This document shows positions 59,890-64,000 of a DNA stretch of 64,000 nt, piece after piece. The DNA lies in the NCBI RefSeq assembly GCF_032586155.1, contig NZ_JAWHTC010000002.1:930001-994000 (forward strand). Direction: 5' to 3'. The position numbers and the translations under genes were made by a program. This DNA is from JAWHTC01 sp032586155 (lineage in GTDB: Bacteria; Pseudomonadota; Alphaproteobacteria; Rhodobacterales; Rhodobacteraceae). The notes beneath the pieces were generated by a model that was not told the DNA's origin, made no database searches, and saw nothing but the letters and a program-made list of their open reading frames with translations. How positions within the stretch are numbered: the stretch's first letter is position 1; each line of letters starts with the position of its first letter.

Positions 59890-62800
59890 CTATTCCGCCG
59901 GAATAGCCCCTTCTTCCTCGCTCAACGGATGAGGCAGGTGAACCAGCATCTCTTTCGGGCAGACCTGAACAAAGTTTGCTCTTTCTATGTCCCAATGCTG
60001 CAGAATGTCGGCCGCCTTGGCGCTACCTGTCTCTTCCAGATGCCGCTCGATCAGTTCTTCCAGCTGGCGTTCCCAATGGGCCACGGTCACCGGACAGGTG
60101 ACAAGCGTTTCGTGGTTCATCAACTCATCGGCCTTGCCGTCGGGGTCATAAAGGTACGCCATGCCGCCGGTCATGCCGGCACCAAAGTTCGCCCCGATCG
60201 ACCCCAGGATCACCGCAACACCGCCGGTCATGTATTCACAACCGTTGCTGCCGCAGCCTTCGATCACCACCTTGGCGCCCGAGTTGCGAACGGCGAAACG
60301 CTCACCGGCACGACCTGCTGCAAACAGGTGGCCATCGGTTGCCCCGTAAAGAACGGTGTTGCCGATGATCGTGTTCTCGCTGGCAACCAGCGGCGAATGC
60401 ATTGGTGGACGCACTACAACCGTGCCACCGGACAGACCCTTACCGACATAGTCATTGGCGTCGCCGCTAACCTCGATCTTCAGCCCAGGCGCTGCAAAGG
60501 CACCCAGAGACTGCCCCGCCGAACCGGTCAGTTTCACGGTTAAATGGTCGGGCTGCAACGCATTGCGCATACCGAAGTTCTGCACGATATGGCTTGAAAT
60601 TCGCGTGCCAACCGTCCGGTGCGTGTTCTGCACCGCATAGCTGAGCTGCATTTTCTCGCCATCCTCAAGGAAGCGATGCGCATCACGCACAATCTCGGCA
60701 TCCAGCGTCTTGGGCACCTTGGTCCGCTTGCGATATCGGTCATAGACGATGTCCTTGGCGCCATCGACAGTAATCAGAAGCGGGTTGAGGTCCAGATCAT
60801 CCAGATGCTCTGCACCCCGGCTGACCTGGCTTAGCAGGTCGGCCCGGCCGATCACCTCGTCCAGCGACCGCGCACCGATTTCGGCCAGCACTTCGCGCAC
60901 TTCGGTGGCGTAGAAGGTGATCAGGTTCACCACCTTGTCTGCCGAGCCGGTGTATTTGGCGCGCAGCGCGGGGTCCTGGGTACACACGCCCACCGGGCAG
61001 GTGTTGCTCTGGCACTGACGCACCATGATGCAACCCATTGCGATCAACGCGGCGGTGCCGATGCCGTATTCCTCGGCGCCCATCATTGCGGCCATGACAA
61101 TGTCGCGACCGGTGCGCAAACCACCATCGGTCCGCAGGGTCACGCGGCTCCGCAGGTTGTTCATTGCCAGAACCTGATGCGCCTCGGTCAGGCCCATTTC
61201 CCACGGCAGGCCGGCATATTTAATCGACGTCGCCGGCGACGCGCCCGTGCCACCGTTGTGCCCCGAGATCAGGATCACGTCGGCCTTGGCCTTGGCCACA
61301 CCGGCGGCAATCGTGCCAACGCCGGAACTTGCAACCAGTTTCACGCAAACCTTGGCGCGCGGGTTGATCTGTTTCAGGTCATAGATCAGCTGCGCCAGAT
61401 CCTCGATCGAATAAATATCGTGGTGCGGCGGGGGCGAGATCAGGGTCACACCCTTGGTCGAATGCCGCAGCCGCGCGATCAGGTCGGTCACTTTCAAACC
61501 AGGCAGCTGTCCGCCTTCGCCGGGCTTCGCGCCCTGCGCCACCTTGATCTCCAGCTCTTCGCATTGGTTCAGGTATTCCGCCGTGACACCGAAACGACCT
61601 GATGCGACCTGCTTGATCTTGGCCGACGGGTTGTCGCCATTCGGCTCCGGCACGAAATGAGCCGGATCTTCGCCGCCTTCACCGCTATCGGACTTGGCGC
61701 CGATCCGGTTCATCGCCACGTTCAGAGTCTTGTGTGCTTCGGGTGACAACGCACCAAGGCTCATGCCCGGCGTGACAAACCGCTTGCGAATGGCGGTAAT
61801 CGATTCCACCTCTTCAATCGGCACTGGTGCACCGATCGGTTTGATCGCCAGAAGATCACGCAAGTGGATCGGCGGATTGCTTTGCATCGCTTTGGAATAC
61901 TGCTTCCACAGGGAATAACTCGCCCTGTCACAGGCCGCCTGCATCATGTGCATCGTCTGCGCCCCCCAAGCGTGGGTCTCGCCAGATTTCCGCGATTTGT
62001 AGAACCCGCCCACCGGCAACACATCTTTGCCACGGCCCCAGCCCTGCGCGTGGATGTCCATGACCTTGGTCTGGATCCCTTTCACACCAATGCCACTGAT
62101 CCGACTGACCATGCCCGGAAAGAACTCGGCGCACATGGCGCGCGACAGGCCCACGGCTTCGAAGTTCAGACCGCCACGATATGAGGAAATCACCGAAATC
62201 CCCATCTTGGCCATAATCTTCAACATGCCCTGGTCAATCGCCTCGCGGTAACGTGCGACATTGTCGGTCAGCGTACCGTCCAGTAACCCCCGGCCAATCC
62301 GATCCGCAAGCGAATCCTCGGCCAGGTACGGGTTAACAACCGTCGCGCCACAGCCGACCAGCACGGCAAAGTAATGCGGATCGACACATTCCGCCGAGCG
62401 CACATTGAGCGAACAGAAGGTCCGCAGGCCCTTTTCGGTTAGACCGGAATGCACCGCGCTCGTGGCCAGGATCATTGGCATCGGCACCATGGTCTGGCTC
62501 TGATGATGATCGGTCAGAACTAGGTGGCCCGCGCCCGACCGCACCGCATCTTCTGCCTCGGCCCGGATACGTGCAAGCGCGTCGCGCAGCGCGTTTTCAC
62601 CGGCGTCAGCATTGAAGGTACAGTCGATCTCGACCAGCTCGCTGTCAAAAATCTTGGTCAGCTCGTCCCACTGGGCGTTGCCGACAAACGGGCTTTCCAG
62701 AACCAGGATCTCGGTCTGCGCACTGCTTTCGTCCAGCACGTTCTTCAGATTGCCAAACCGGGTTTTCAGGCTCATCACCCGGAACTCGCGCAGACTGTCG

Positions 62801-64000
62801 ATCGGCGGGTTGGTCACCTGGCTGAAATTCTGACGGAAGAAATGGCTCAGCGGGCGGTACTTTTTCGACAGAACCGCGCTGGGCGTGTCATCACCCATCG
62901 ACGCAATCGCCTCTTTGCCGTCCTCGGCCATGGGCGCCAGGATCTGTTCCAACTCTTCCAGCGAGTAACCCGCTGCGATCTGTCGTTTGCGCAGCTCCTC
63001 GCCCGAATAAATCGCGGCTTCTTCGATTCTCTCGAGCTTTTCGTCAAGTTCGCTGATCTTGCCAACCCAATCACCAAACGGACGGCTGGCGGCCAGCTTG
63101 TCCTTAATCTCGGTGTCGTGGAACAGCTTGCCTTCCTTCATGTCCACGGCCAGGAGTTGCCCCGGACCCAGCGCACCCTTTTCCTTAACCATCGATTCCT
63201 TGACCGGCACCATCCCGGCCTCGGACCCGGCGATCAGCATGCCATCCCCGGTCACGACATAGCGCATCGGGCGCAGCCCGTTCCGGTCCAATCCGGCACA
63301 GACCCAGCGCCCGTCAGTCATTGCCAGGGCGGCGGGGCCGTCCCACGGTTCCATCACACTGTTGCAATAGGAATACATGTCGCGCCAGGCCTGCGGCAGT
63401 TCCACCGCCTGTTTCGACCACGACTCGGGCACCAGCATGGTTTTGGCCATCGGCGCGTTTCGCCCTGCGCGCACCAGAACCTCGAATACGGAATCAAGCG
63501 CGGCACTGTCCGATGACCCGCTGGCGATCACCGGTTTGATGTCCTCCGCCAACTCTCCAAATGCGCTCGAGGCCATGCGGATCTCATGGCTTTTCATCCA
63601 GTTGATATTGCCCTTCAGCGTGTTGATTTCGCCGTTATGGGCCAGCATGCGGAACGGTTGCGCCAGCCACCATTGCGGGAAGGTGTTGGTCGAATAGCGC
63701 TGGTGGTAGAGCGCATAAGAGCTTTGGAATTTTTCGTCCTGCAGGTCGGGATAAAACACCGCCACCTGCTCGGCCAGCATCATGCCCTTGTAGATGATGC
63801 TACGGCAGCTGAGCGACGCGATGTAAAGCCCGGCAATCTGTGCCTTGGCCGCAGCTTTCTCGATCCGGCGGCGAATGACGTAAAGCTCACGCTCGAACGT
63901 GTCCTCGTCCACACCTTTCGAGTTCGAAATCAGGATCTGTTCGATTTCGGGGCGGGTGGCATTTGCTTTCTCGCCCAGACACTCGACATCTACCGGCACA
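59890..64000 (-). CDS. gltB: Glutamate synthase (NADPH) large subunit, 3' part (5' end beyond window)
   Basis: About 1370 residues are visible. They include most of the class II glutaminase domain (YHQRYSTNTFPQWWLAQPFRMLAHNGEINTLKGN), the central domain, the FMN-binding synthase domain (SGHNGGTGASPATSIKYAGLPWE) with the 3Fe-4S cysteines CIMVRQCQSNTCPVGVC, and the C-terminal beta-helix (GGTVVVRPP, GATDGHLFAAG, MTGGVAVILG). The N-terminal catalytic Cys lies outside. It makes two glutamates from glutamine and 2-oxoglutarate with GltD. The frame is open without defects. Confidence 0.97.
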   Translation of the reverse strand, partial: VPVDVECLGEKANATRPEIEQILISNSKGVDEDTFERELYVIRRRIEKAAAKAQIAGLYIASLSCRSIIYKGMMLAEQVAVFYPDLQDEKFQSSYALYHQRYSTNTFPQWWLAQPFRMLAHNGEINTLKGNINWMKSHEIRMASSAFGELAEDIKPVIASGSSDSAALDSVFEVLVRAGRNAPMAKTMLVPESWSKQAVELPQAWRDMYSYCNSVMEPWDGPAALAMTDGRWVCAGLDRNGLRPMRYVVTGDGMLIAGSEAGMVPVKESMVKEKGALGPGQLLAVDMKEGKLFHDTEIKDKLAASRPFGDWVGKISELDEKLERIEEAAIYSGEELRKRQIAAGYSLEELEQILAPMAEDGKEAIASMGDDTPSAVLSKKYRPLSHFFRQNFSQVTNPPIDSLREFRVMSLKTRFGNLKNVLDESSAQTEILVLESPFVGNAQWDELTKIFDSELVEIDCTFNADAGENALRDALARIRAEAEDAVRSGAGHLVLTDHHQSQTMVPMPMILATSAVHSGLTEKGLRTFCSLNVRSAECVDPHYFAVLVGCGATVVNPYLAEDSLADRIGRGLLDGTLTDNVARYREAIDQGMLKIMAKMGISVISSYRGGLNFEAVGLSRAMCAEFFPGMVSRISGIGVKGIQTKVMDIHAQGWGRGKDVLPVGGFYKSRKSGETHAWGAQTMHMMQAACDRASYSLWKQYSKAMQSNPPIHLRDLLAIKPIGAPVPIEEVESITAIRKRFVTPGMSLGALSPEAHKTLNVAMNRIGAKSDSGEGGEDPAHFVPEPNGDNPSAKIKQVASGRFGVTAEYLNQCEELEIKVAQGAKPGEGGQLPGLKVTDLIARLRHSTKGVTLISPPPHHDIYSIEDLAQLIYDLKQINPRAKVCVKLVASSGVGTIAAGVAKAKADVILISGHNGGTGASPATSIKYAGLPWEMGLTEAHQVLAMNNLRSRVTLRTDGGLRTGRDIVMAAMMGAEEYGIGTAALIAMGCIMVRQCQSNTCPVGVCTQDPALRAKYTGSADKVVNLITFYATEVREVLAEIGARSLDEVIGRADLLSQVSRGAEHLDDLDLNPLLITVDGAKDIVYDRYRKRTKVPKTLDAEIVRDAHRFLEDGEKMQLSYAVQNTHRTVGTRISSHIVQNFGMRNALQPDHLTVKLTGSAGQSLGAFAAPGLKIEVSGDANDYVGKGLSGGTVVVRPPMHSPLVASENTIIGNTVLYGATDGHLFAAGRAGERFAVRNSGAKVVIEGCGSNGCEYMTGGVAVILGSIGANFGAGMTGGMAYLYDPDGKADELMNHETLVTCPVTVAHWERQLEELIERHLEETGSAKAADILQHWDIERANFVQVCPKEMLVHLPHPLSEEEGAIPAE

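Noticed and set aside
59500..60543. Plus-strand frame of 347 codons across mtgA and gltB
   Set aside because: Complement of two conserved genes and their terminator; no protein-like motifs.

Overview
The window looks like chromosomal DNA of a Rhodobacterales (Roseobacter-group) alphaproteobacterium. The signs are a RegB/SenC/RegA (PrrBCA) redox regulatory locus, an alphaproteobacterial-type AddB, the block divL-like/tsaE/amgK/murU/addB/addA/trxA/hslV/hslU, CtrA-type TTAA-N7-TTAA boxes, and the origin-side block smr/mltA/tim44/fxsA/secB/dnaQ/coaE/aroE/maf facing rho/mnmE/mnmG/rsmG/parA/parB. I see no tRNA, rRNA, insertion sequence, prophage or CRISPR array. Coding density is high, and many genes overlap by 1-8 bases in translationally coupled operons.

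Layout. 0-9.6 kb is a mixed region: the end of gpsA, small conserved proteins (YciI, EVE, DUF1761, DUF2853), an arsR-arsP-thioredoxin-like operon with a CVC-type ArsR, a secreted DUF922 protein, ahcY divergent from an FkbM methyltransferase, a tandem pair of small secreted paralogues, an HD hydrolase coupled to a GNAT acetyltransferase, and an unknown secreted protein. 9.7-12.6 kb carries regA and senC on the minus strand, divergent from regB. 12.7-25.2 kb is a run of plus-strand genes: a PAS-only DivL-like protein, tsaE, amgK, murU, addB, addA, trxA and hslVU. 25.2-32.9 kb holds membrane and transport genes followed by the origin-flanking housekeeping block.

32.9-43.3 kb is the main accessory region: ridA, livFGMH transporter genes, an aryl-CoA ligase, an acyl-CoA dehydrogenase, an enoyl-CoA hydratase, a MarR regulator and a 764-residue monooxygenase/old-yellow-enzyme fusion of the 2-aminobenzoyl-CoA monooxygenase/reductase (salicylyl-CoA 5-hydroxylase) type. 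All are on the minus strand behind one promoter that overlaps palindromic operator-like sites. The set reads as uptake plus CoA-dependent dearomatisation of anthranilate or salicylate. It has no transporter binding protein and sits between maf and rho, next to a probable replication origin.

43.3-43.85 kb is an AT-rich non-coding stretch with DnaA-box-like sequences where gene direction diverges; I propose it as a candidate oriC. From 43.86 kb run rho, mnmE, mnmG, rsmG, parA and parB, with two perfect parS sites inside mnmG and rsmG. 50.6-55.2 kb holds a DUF454 protein, hemW, rdgB and rph (minus), divergent from hrcA-grpE (plus). 55.2-64 kb holds hyuA, queG, a GST, mtgA and the 3' part of gltB, all on the minus strand.
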